This document shows, in pieces, positions 8,396 to 14,780 of a stretch of 14,780 nucleotides of DNA. Under the pieces are notes generated by a model. It was not told the DNA's origin. It did not search any database and worked only from the letters and a program-made list of their open reading frames with translations. This stretch comes from Candolleomyces eurysporus (lineage: Eukaryota > Basidiomycota > Agaricomycetes > Agaricales > Psathyrellaceae). The position numbers and the translations under genes were made by a program. Location of the stretch: the NCBI GenBank assembly GCA_027579435.1, contig JANBPK010001710.1, forward strand, positions 1 through 14,780. Direction: 5' to 3'. Numbering within the stretch: the stretch's first letter is position 1; the number at the start of each line of letters is the position of its first letter.

Positions 8396-8397
8396 CA

Positions 8398-8409
8398 GAA
8401 GAACAAGCT
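8398..8409 (+). promoter_or_regulatory. Self-priming primer-binding site, copy B
   Basis: GAAGAACAAGCT directly follows the LTR. Bases 8400-8409 pair perfectly (10 bp) with 7953-7962 at the predicted RNA 5' end. Tf1 uses an 11-nucleotide match of this kind. No TGG-type tRNA primer site is present. Confidence 0.75.
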
Positions 8410-10864
8410 CTCCCATCATCGTACCTTCTGTCCAGAAGGTACATCACATTTCATCAAGATTTTCGGACCAAAGAAATCGGTATCTCAATCTTCAACTTCC
8501 AAGAAGAAAATTTCCAAGAAATCCACTCCGAGACAATCCAGATCGTCCACTCCCCAATTACCAGTCTGCGCGAAAACCCCTCATTGGTTTTCCCGTCCCC
8601 GATCTATCGACGTAATCACCGCTGGGGAAGCCCTTCTCACCTGTGCCGACCAACCCTGTCCTTATAGGGACTTACCAAACAATCAAACTTCTCCCGACCC
8701 GAATCTAGTCCCTTGCGATTCCCAGAATATCAACTTCTCTGGAAACAAGAATTCCCCAGAATATATCTGTATTTCTCACGACGAACACGCGTTCTATATC
8801 CCGACCACCAAGGATTCCCACATCAACCGACACAATGACTGGACCTATTGCTTTACACAACCTTGCCCATTCCGAAACTCCCAATCCGAAGCATTTCCCG
8901 ACAACTACGAACCTACCAGTGAAACCAACAAACAATTAATCGACAATTTAGCGAAATCGTCGCTTCCACCAATCAAAGAAGTTCCTTCTGACCCTCCTAA
9001 ACAGGAACCACCTAAAACCATACCAGAAACCGAAGAAGGAGAAGAAGACGACGAAGACGAAGAAGAATCTGAAGACTCTTCTCAAAACGAATCTGCATCG
9101 GAACAACAATCTACTCCGGTACCCAAACCGATAGAGCAACCCAAACCAGTTCCGGCGTTCAAACCGATTGAACTACCCAAATCCGCTCCGGCATCCCAAC
9201 CGATTGAGCAAACCCAATCTGCTCCGGAAACTCAACCAATTGAGCAAACCCAATCTGCTCCGGAAACTCAACCGACAGAGCAAACCCAATCTGCTCCGGA
9301 ATCTCAACCGACAGAGCAAAACCAACCAACCGAAGAATCAACCAGACGAACCGAGTCACCGGACCAACCTCAACAAACCTCCATCTCCAGACCAGTTACC
9401 CCAGACTTACCGTGTAAACCCTTCATCCACCTCCTAGCAAAAGCAGCGTCGAAGGATTGTTGGATTGAAGAAGGTCACCGAAAGGACTACTGCGCTAATC
9501 AACCCTGTCCACACCGATACCACACTTGGACTTCGGTAAACGAAGCTACAAAGAGAAACTTTGAAATCCCTACCCCACAGAACGCCTTCCACGCAGGAAA
9601 CAAATCCCATCCAGAATACGTCTGCCAACCTACTGACAAACATCGGTTCGATACCCGGGACCTCAGCGATTGTCACAAAGGAACCAATAATTCTCTTTAC
9701 GACTGTTCGGTTCAACCCTGTCCTCATCGACTCGTAGCCTCAACCGGAAACTGGAAACCCCGATTCGTTAAACCCCTCCCAGAACAAGAAGAAGAGATCC
9801 TAGACAACATGGTCGCGAAGGAAATTCAGATCAACAAAACGTCTGAATTCGACGGAAACAGATCTAGATTTGCCTCTTGGAGGAACGAATGGACCCTTTA
9901 TCTCGACATTAACGAAGAAATCTACAATACTGACACCAAGAAGATCGGATATGTCATTTCTTACATGACTTCCGGAGAAGCCCTTCTTTGGAGAACTCAA
10001 TGGACCCGCGAAAAGACGACCAGCGGAAAGGTCACCTATGGAACGTTCACTAACTTCTGTTCCGACCTCGAAAAAGCCTTTGCCGAAGTATACGAAGAAC
10101 CCGTAGCGCGGAAACTCCTTTTTCAGCTCAAGCAAACCGGAATGACGGCAGTAGAATATACCACCAAGTTCAAGCTTTTAGCCGCCCAAGGAAATCTCAA
10201 GTCATCCGGACTTAAAGGAGCTACCGACGATCAACTACTCAGGGACATCTATATTGCCGGACTCAACAAACCTCTGAAGAAGGAAGTCGAAAACGAGAAG
10301 GATCCTCCCGAAACCCTTGTTGATTGGCAAACGCGAGCTATCGCACGAGACCAGCAATGGAGGTTGAATAACCCCACTTCCTCTTCTCTCCTTCCCCTTT
10401 CAAAGAAGACCTCCGTCAAAGCCGTTAAAACTATAAAGACCGAAGGAACACGAATCGCGAAACTCACGGATGCCGAACGAGAGAAACTTCGCCGAGAAGG
10501 CCGTTGCTGGTTCTGTAGGGAACAAGGACACATTTCCCGAGACTGTCCAAAACCAAAACCAGAACGATCTTTCCCACTTTCCAATACTGCCGGACCTTCA
10601 ACTTATCGACCATCCCAGAATACTTCTTACCGAAACCCATCCTTCCAACCTCCCACGAACTCATACCAACCACCCCCATATCAGAGGAAAGAAGAACCCA
10701 AGAAATGGGAACCCAAGAAGTTCGATACGTATATCCGACACATGCTCGACAATATGAATGAAGAAGACTTCAACATATTTCACGAAGCCTGGACCTCTTC
10801 CCCTTTTGAACGATCCTCCAATAACGACTCTAATGAAACTCAGGATTTTCCCACCGGAGACTAG
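8399..10864 (+). CDS. gag: Gag polyprotein, copy B, intact, no upstream ATG
   Basis: One frame is open from just after the LTR (previous stop TAA 8393) to TAG 10862-10864, about 820 codons. Order: Ser/Lys-rich start; Cys/His module 1 (8579-8875); acidic run (EEGEEDDEDEEE, near 9030-9070); six 36-bp Pro/Glu/Gln repeats (9110-9325); Cys/His module 2 (9422-9730); Gag core from ATG 9809 with WRNEWTLYLDI and FKLLAAQG; zinc knuckle CWFCREQGHISRDC near 10506-10545; Pro/Tyr-rich tail. The first in-frame ATG is 9809, yet the 470 codons before it are conserved with copy A. Initiation could be at a non-AUG codon, or the leader ORF could be spliced on: donor GAC|GTGTAT at 8247, acceptor CTAAC..CAG| at 8398 would keep phase. 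If only ATG 9809 is used, the product is 351 residues, ordinary for Gag. Confidence 0.85.
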   Translation, partial: KNKLSHHRTFCPEGTSHFIKIFGPKKSVSQSSTSKKKISKKSTPRQSRSSTPQLPVCAKTPHWFSRPRSIDVITAGEALLTCADQPCPYRDLPNNQTSPDPNLVPCDSQNINFSGNKNSPEYICISHDEHAFYIPTTKDSHINRHNDWTYCFTQPCPFRNSQSEAFPDNYEPTSETNKQLIDNLAKSSLPPIKEVPSDPPKQEPPKTIPETEEGEEDDEDEEESEDSSQNESASEQQSTPVPKPIEQPKPVPAFKPIELPKSAPASQPIEQTQSAPETQPIEQTQSAPETQPTEQTQSAPESQPTEQNQPTEESTRRTESPDQPQQTSISRPVTPDLPCKPFIHLLAKAASKDCWIEEGHRKDYCANQPCPHRYHTWTSVNEATKRNFEIPTPQNAFHAGNKSHPEYVCQPTDKHRFDTRDLSDCHKGTNNSLYDCSVQPCPHRLVASTGNWKPRFVKPLPEQEEEILDNMVAKEIQINKTSEFDGNRSRFASWRNEWTLYLDINEEIYNTDTKKIGYVISYMTSGEALLWRTQWTREKTTSGKVTYGTFTNFCSDLEKAFAEVYEEPVARKLLFQLKQTGMTAVEYTTKFKLLAAQGNLKSSGLKGATDDQLLRDIYIAGLNKPLKKEVENEKDPPETLVDWQTRAIARDQQWRLNNPTSSSLLPLSKKTSVKAVKTIKTEGTRIAKLTDAEREKLRREGRCWFCREQGHISRDCPKPKPERSFPLSNTAGPSTYRPSQNTSYRNPSFQPPTNSYQPPPYQRKEEPKKWEPKKFDTYIRHMLDNMNEEDFNIFHEAWTSSPFERSSNNDSNETQDFPTGD
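8421..8442 (+). other. Leader hairpin after the primer site, copy B
   Basis: A perfect 10-bp inverted repeat (GTACCTTCTG/CAGAAGGTAC) with a 2-base loop, 11 bases after the primer site. It is conserved in copy A with a wobble-compatible change. Confidence 0.65.
9110..9325 (+). repeat. 36-bp minisatellite in gag, six units (copy B)
   Basis: Six units of exactly 36 bp begin at 9110, 9146, 9182, 9218, 9254 and 9290. The last four are most alike (S-A-P-E-[TS]-Q-P-[IT]-E-Q-[TN]-Q); the first two are older and diverged. It lies between the two Cys/His modules and encodes a flexible Pro/Glu/Gln linker. The 36-base period keeps the frame when units are gained or lost. Confidence 0.9.
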
Positions 10865-11062
10865 CCCTGACGTCTAGTTCTCCATTGTTACCCCTATCTA
10901 TTCTGGTTAGACCCCGGACGATTTCCTCGTATATATCTCCTGTGACTGTTCGATCGATATTAGTGGCTGAGATGGACAATAAATCTATGCACATCCCGTT
11001 AACCTTTATCAAAAACAGTCTAACCAGAAAAGAAACCGTCAGCGCTCGCTCCCTCGTCGACT
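10822..11062 (+). other. Hyperconserved gag-pol junction (copy B)
   Basis: This is the partner of 2725-2965, with three substitutions in 241 bases. Gag (frame 2) ends at TAG 10862; pol (frame 1) opens at 10837, giving a 28-base overlap in the -1 frame. A TTTT run at 10846-10849 lies in the overlap and allows the P-site TTT codon to re-pair after a -1 slip. The first pol ATG is 10972. The block may stimulate frameshifting, guide reinitiation or serve packaging. Confidence 0.65.
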
Positions 11063-14000
11063 GCGGAGCGGGTGGAATATTCATGGACACCAAATTTGTT
11101 CAACAACATCGACTTCCCACTACGAAACTTCCTAATCCAATTGAGGTATTCAATGTGGATGGAACACCCAACAAACAAGGGCAAATTACGACGTTTACTC
11201 GACTCATGATCACAATCAATGGACGAACCAAACGAACCAAATTCCTCATCACCGGACTTGGCGAAGAACAAATCATTCTAGGCCTCCCATGGCTGCGAAA
11301 AGAAAATCCCGTCATCGATTGGGAAAGGAAGACCCTTATTTGGAAGAAAACTCCGATCACCTTCCCCTTGAAACACCCGAATTCTATCCCGATTCGAACA
11401 AAAATCACCACTTCCCAGACTCTCGCTCAAGTATACGAAGAAAAGAAAAAAGAAGTACCTCTAGAAGAACAAATTCCAAAACACTATCACGAATTTCTCG
11501 ACGTATTCGACAAACAAACCGCCACTAGGTTTCCAAAAGAACGACCTTACGATCACAAGATCGATCTGAAACCCGAGTTTATTCCAAAAATAGGCAAAAC
11601 GTACAGCCTCTCGCCCAAAGAAACCGAAGAACTCGATGCATTCCTAGAAGAAAACCTCAAGAAAGGATATATTGTTCCTTCACAATCCCCACAAGCCGCT
11701 CCATTCTTCTTCGTAGCCAAAAAGGATGGATCTTTACGACCGTGCCAAGACTACCGATACATCAACGAACATACTATTCGAAACGCTTATCCACTACCTC
11801 TCATCTCTGATCTACTCGACAAACTCAAAAACGCCAAATATTTTACCAAAGTGGACGTTAGATGGGGGTACAACAATGTACGAATCCGGAAAGGCGATGA
11901 ATGGAAAGCGGCCTTTGTGACCAACCGAGGACTTTTCGAACCGACAGTTATGTTCTTCGGCCTTTGCAATTCCCCGGCAACATTCCAATCAATGATGGAT
12001 TCCATCTTCGAAGAAGAAATCCGTAAAGGACTCATTGTAGTCTATATGGATGATATCCTTATCTTCGCCAACACTCTTGACCAACTCAGATCCCTCACTC
12101 TCCACATACTCCGGAAACTCCGATCAAACGATCTATTTTTGAAGCCCGAGAAATGTACCTTTGAAACACAAAAGATTGATTTTCTTGGGATGATCGTCGA
12201 ACCGGGAAAACTCACTATGGATCCCACCAAACTCAAAGGAATCCGAGAATGGCCTGTCCCTACGACCGTCAAACAAGTTCGATCATTCCTTGGATTTGGA
12301 AATTTCTATAGAAAATTTATCCGACACTATTCCGACCTCGCCGGTCCACTTAACAATCTCCTCAAGAAAAACCAAGCATTCTCATGGACCCCGGAAGCCC
12401 AAGAAGCATTTGAAACACTCAAACTTTGCTTCACACAGGAACCGGTTCTAAGAATGCCCGACCAATCGAGACCCTTCTTTATTGAAGCCGACGCCTCTAA
12501 ACATGCAACCGGGGCAGTGCTAATGCAAGAAGACTCGAACGGCGACAAACACCCTGTAGCTTTCCTCTCAAAGACCTTCGCGCCCGCCGAGAAAAACTAC
12601 CAGATCTACGATCGAGAACTGCTCGCAATTATCCGTGCGCTTCGCACATGGCGACACTATCTTCACGGATCTCAACACCCCGTAACGATCATCACTGATC
12701 ATCAGAATCTTACCTTTTTCCGACAACCCCAACGACTTAACCAACGACAACGACGGTGGATCCCAGAACTGGAAGAATATAATTACGTTTTAGAACATCG
12801 AAAAGGACCAACTATGATTCAATCAGATACTCTCTCACGAAGACCAGACCATTGTCCAGAAGAGGACGAAAACGAAGAAACAGTTCTTCTTCCTTCGAAT
12901 CTATTCATCAATGCCCTAAAACTCGATCAAGAACAAAGAATTTTCGACGACTCTTTACAGAGCACTATTACCTCCATTGACAAACTCGATCACGAAGCAC
13001 AAGAAGCGCTCACGAAACTCTCTAATGTGGACACTTCTGATCCAGACTGGACCCTTTACCCCACGAAACACGGAATCATCCTCCTTTTCCAAAACCGAAT
13101 CTACTTACCCGATGACCTTCATCTCCGCCGACAAGTAACTAAACTATACCACGATTCTCCCACCGCCGGACACCCTGGACAACAAGGGACACTTTTAGCA
13201 CTGCAGAACGACTATTTTTGGCCAGGAATGACTAAATTCGTCAATAATTACGTCAAAGGATGCGCCCAGTGCCAACAGAACAAAATCAACCGAAGACCCT
13301 CAAAACCTCCGTTATACCCCATTGAACACTCCACTGAAACTCGTCCCTTTTCCCAAATCTCTATGGACCTTATCACCGACCTACCAGTATCAAACGGTTA
13401 TGATTCCATTCTGGTCATCGTAGACCACGGACTAACTAAAGGAGTGGTATTCACTCCCTGCAACAAGACGATCACAAATGAACAAGTCTCCGATATTCTA
13501 TTCAGAAAAATCCTCACCAAATATGGAAGACCGAACAAGATTATCTCCGATCGAGGACCTCAGTTCGTGGCAGAAGTATTCACGACCGCGTTAGGACTTA
13601 TGGGAATCAAATCTGCTCCTTCCACTGCCTTCCATCCTCAAACTGATGGTGCTACCGAACGTGTCAATCAAGAGATCTCTGCGTATTTATCAATCTTCTG
13701 TTCTGTCAATCCCGAAACATGGTACAACAAACTTCCTTTGGCAGAATTCACACACAACTCCAGGAATCACGCTGACCGAAAACATACTCCTTTCGAACTA
13801 CTATATGGGTATCGACCACCCGCCATTCCAACTGCCATCGGAGAAACCAAATTCCCGGCAGTAGAATCCAGGATGAAAATGATCGAATCAGCTCGAAATG
13901 AAGCTATCGCAGCACACGAACTTGCCAGAATTAGAATGCGTTCTCGCTTCTCGGGGACTTTTGTACCTTTTACGAAAGGACAGAAGGTCTGGCTAGACTC

Positions 14001-14439
14001 AAGAAACCTGAAACTCCCATACCTTTCAAAGAAAATTGCACCAAAACGAGAAGGACCTTTCAAAATTCTAGAAGTTCTCTCACCCGTCACTTATCGCCTC
14101 GTTCTTCCTGAACAATGGAAAGTTCATCCCGTGTTCCACGCAACTTTGTTATCGCCTGTCAAAGAAACCGATGCCCACGGACCCCTTCACCCTTCACATG
14201 TTCCAGAAATCGTAGAAGGACATGAGGAATTCGAAGTAGAAGGAATTCTGAAACACAAGGACGAAAAAGGAAAACGTTTCTATTTAATTCGTTGGACCGA
14301 TCAACCGACGACTGCGGACTCATGGGAACCAGAAGAAAACATCACACATGCTCAGGAAACCCTTGATGCCTATTGGAAACGTGTTGATGAAAAGAACAAA
14401 AAGAAATCCAAAAAAGGAAAGAGGAAAGGCAAGAACTAG
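10837..14439 (+). CDS. pol: Pol polyprotein (PR-RT-RNaseH-IN-chromodomain), copy B, intact
   Basis: Replication and integration enzyme set. Residues are counted from codon 10885 (TTG, 1184 codons); the first ATG is residue 30. Protease: D59-C60-G61 in place of the usual D-S/T-G, and ILGLPWL at 131-137. RT: LRPCQDYRYIN near 284, VDVRWGYNN with D324, FFGLCNSPATFQ, YMDD 387-390. RNase H: D536, E578, D605, D648. Integrase: zinc site H756, H763, C793, C796; catalytic D828, D889, E925 (D-X35-E). GPF at 1057-1059. Chromodomain about 1114-1165 with RFYLIRW and SWEPEENI; the first cage position is Phe and the third aromatic is not evident. The tail is Lys-rich. No stop or frame break is seen. Made as a Gag-Pol fusion by -1 frameshift or by reinitiation; the protease would process it. 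Confidence 0.93.
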   Translation, partial: NSGFSHRRLALTSSSPLLPLSILVRPRTISSYISPVTVRSILVAEMDNKSMHIPLTFIKNSLTRKETVSARSLVDCGAGGIFMDTKFVQQHRLPTTKLPNPIEVFNVDGTPNKQGQITTFTRLMITINGRTKRTKFLITGLGEEQIILGLPWLRKENPVIDWERKTLIWKKTPITFPLKHPNSIPIRTKITTSQTLAQVYEEKKKEVPLEEQIPKHYHEFLDVFDKQTATRFPKERPYDHKIDLKPEFIPKIGKTYSLSPKETEELDAFLEENLKKGYIVPSQSPQAAPFFFVAKKDGSLRPCQDYRYINEHTIRNAYPLPLISDLLDKLKNAKYFTKVDVRWGYNNVRIRKGDEWKAAFVTNRGLFEPTVMFFGLCNSPATFQSMMDSIFEEEIRKGLIVVYMDDILIFANTLDQLRSLTLHILRKLRSNDLFLKPEKCTFETQKIDFLGMIVEPGKLTMDPTKLKGIREWPVPTTVKQVRSFLGFGNFYRKFIRHYSDLAGPLNNLLKKNQAFSWTPEAQEAFETLKLCFTQEPVLRMPDQSRPFFIEADASKHATGAVLMQEDSNGDKHPVAFLSKTFAPAEKNYQIYDRELLAIIRALRTWRHYLHGSQHPVTIITDHQNLTFFRQPQRLNQRQRRWIPELEEYNYVLEHRKGPTMIQSDTLSRRPDHCPEEDENEETVLLPSNLFINALKLDQEQRIFDDSLQSTITSIDKLDHEAQEALTKLSNVDTSDPDWTLYPTKHGIILLFQNRIYLPDDLHLRRQVTKLYHDSPTAGHPGQQGTLLALQNDYFWPGMTKFVNNYVKGCAQCQQNKINRRPSKPPLYPIEHSTETRPFSQISMDLITDLPVSNGYDSILVIVDHGLTKGVVFTPCNKTITNEQVSDILFRKILTKYGRPNKIISDRGPQFVAEVFTTALGLMGIKSAPSTAFHPQTDGATERVNQEISAYLSIFCSVNPETWYNKLPLAEFTHNSRNHADRKHTPFELLYGYRPPAIPTAIGETKFPAVESRMKMIESARNEAIAAHELARIRMRSRFSGTFVPFTKGQKVWLDSRNLKLPYLSKKIAPKREGPFKILEVLSPVTYRLVLPEQWKVHPVFHATLLSPVKETDAHGPLHPSHVPEIVEGHEEFEVEGILKHKDEKGKRFYLIRWTDQPTTADSWEPEENITHAQETLDAYWKRVDEKNKKKSKKGKRKGKN

Positions 14440-14676
14440 ACTCGCTTGGAGTTTCATCTCAAACATTCCAACGCCAACCCTCCTGATGATCAAGCACGAC
14501 AAGTATTACATGAATCACGCAATAAAGATGACCAATGGGACTGTCCTGTTGTATAAATACCCAAAGGAATTGTTCAAATTCCCCAGCATCTGCTAACCCA
14601 CTCGAACTCACTCAACTAACATTCTACCCAAACACCTCCTCTTCCTTTTTCTTTTATTTACCTATATTCACTCGAA
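14440..14676 (+). promoter_or_regulatory. Pol-ORF3 spacer with internal TATA promoter, copy B
   Basis: This is the counterpart of 6343-6589. TATAAATA lies at 14552-14559, 125 bases before ATG 14677, and the CAGCATCTGCTA..CACTCGAACTCACTC block follows. The spacing is kept to within one base although the sequence between has diverged, including small indels. Confidence 0.55.
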
Positions 14677-14780
14677 ATGGCCCCTTCTCGTACCTCCAAG
14701 ACCACCTCCGCTCTCATCACCCCATTCGACGCCCATGCCGCCGGCACCTCCTCGACTCCCCAGAACGACGCCCACGCCCA
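14677..14780 (+). CDS. Third ORF after pol, copy B, cut by the window end
   Basis: ATG 14677 in the context CTCGAAATGG begins a frame whose first 34 codons match copy A (MAPSRTSKTTSAL[IV]TPFDA). Here the frame runs without a break through the A-run region that is slipped in copy A, which supports the view that N6679 marks an error. The rest lies outside the window. Confidence 0.75.
   Translation, partial: MAPSRTSKTTSALITPFDAHAAGTSSTPQNDAHA

Larger units (their letters stand above)
7651..8397 (+). repeat. Complete LTR shared by copies A and B (747 bp)
   Basis: It begins TGTTACGAAC after the polypurine tract of A and ends CATAACA before the primer site of B, with a 5-bp terminal inverted repeat TGTTA/TAACA. 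U3 (7651-7952) holds a repeated ACTCTGACTCG (7659 and 7710), a T-rich stretch (7720-7756), two hairpin repeats (7765-7870) and a TATA box (7919-7925). R-U5 (7953-8397) holds the leader ORF. No separate pair of LTRs or target-site duplication separates A and B. Its tail differs strongly from A's 5' LTR remnant, so it belongs with B or is recombinant. Confidence 0.85.

Noticed and set aside
8398..8415. tRNA-type primer binding site
   Set aside because: No TGG start and no match to a familiar tRNA 3' end follows the LTR; the complement to the RNA 5' end explains the site better.
8948..9139. Hydrophobic antisense ORF rich in Phe and Arg
   Set aside because: It is the reverse reading of the acidic Glu/Asp-rich run of gag; composition alone explains it.
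9110..9325. CRISPR-like array
   Set aside because: Units are contiguous 36-bp coding repeats without unique spacers, inside gag.
9168..9437. Repeat-rich sense ORF in the minisatellite
   Set aside because: This is an off-frame reading of the 36-bp repeats; a period divisible by three keeps every frame open.

Overview
The window is almost entirely two Ty3/gypsy (Metaviridae) LTR retrotransposons lying head to tail on the + strand. Both are chromoviruses with the domain order Gag, protease, RT, RNase H, integrase, chromodomain. The RT contains the variant VDVRWGYNN and ends with YMDD, and the dense C-ending codon use with frequent CGA also fits. From family knowledge this points to a basidiomycete (Agaricomycete-type) fungal genome. 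No host gene, tRNA, rRNA or CRISPR array is visible.

Layout. Copy A: 3' part of its 5' LTR (1-380), primer site (381-392), long Gag frame (382-2767), pol (2740-6342), a third ORF (6590-7619), polypurine tract (7639-7650). A complete LTR of 747 bp (7651-8397, TGTTA...TAACA) separates A from copy B. Copy B: primer site (8398-8409), Gag frame (8399-10864), pol (10837-14439), and the first 104 bases of its third ORF (14677-14780, cut by the window end). B is intact in every frame I can read. A is dead by two in-frame TGA codons (2399 and 4183), both at positions where B has an arginine codon. There is also a probable sequence error at Ns 1159-1160.

The copies are about 85-90% identical by eye in gag and pol, but only about 70% in the LTR tail. 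The shared LTR is therefore not the sister of A's own 5' LTR. The A/B junction is an ectopic recombination product or an assembly join; it coincides with a dense cluster of single Ns (6679-7971).

Unusual features: (1) a self-priming primer site, in which the bases just after the LTR are complementary to the predicted 5' end of the transcript, as in Tf1/sushi elements; (2) a conserved protein-coding reading frame inside R-U5, with a -1 frame change shared by both copies; (3) a Gag frame with about 470 codons upstream of its first ATG, carrying a duplicated Cys/His module; (4) a 241-bp gag-pol junction with almost no divergence; (5) a DCG instead of DSG/DTG protease motif; (6) a third ORF after pol with a coiled coil and tandem zinc knuckles, which has its own conserved TATA box; (7) Ns that fall almost only in third codon positions of that ORF.

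Working model: the LTR promoter (TATA 7919) drives the genomic RNA that supplies the leader peptide, Gag and (by -1 frameshift or reinitiation) Pol. An internal promoter drives a short mRNA for the third protein. The chromodomain integrase directs insertion to chromatin.
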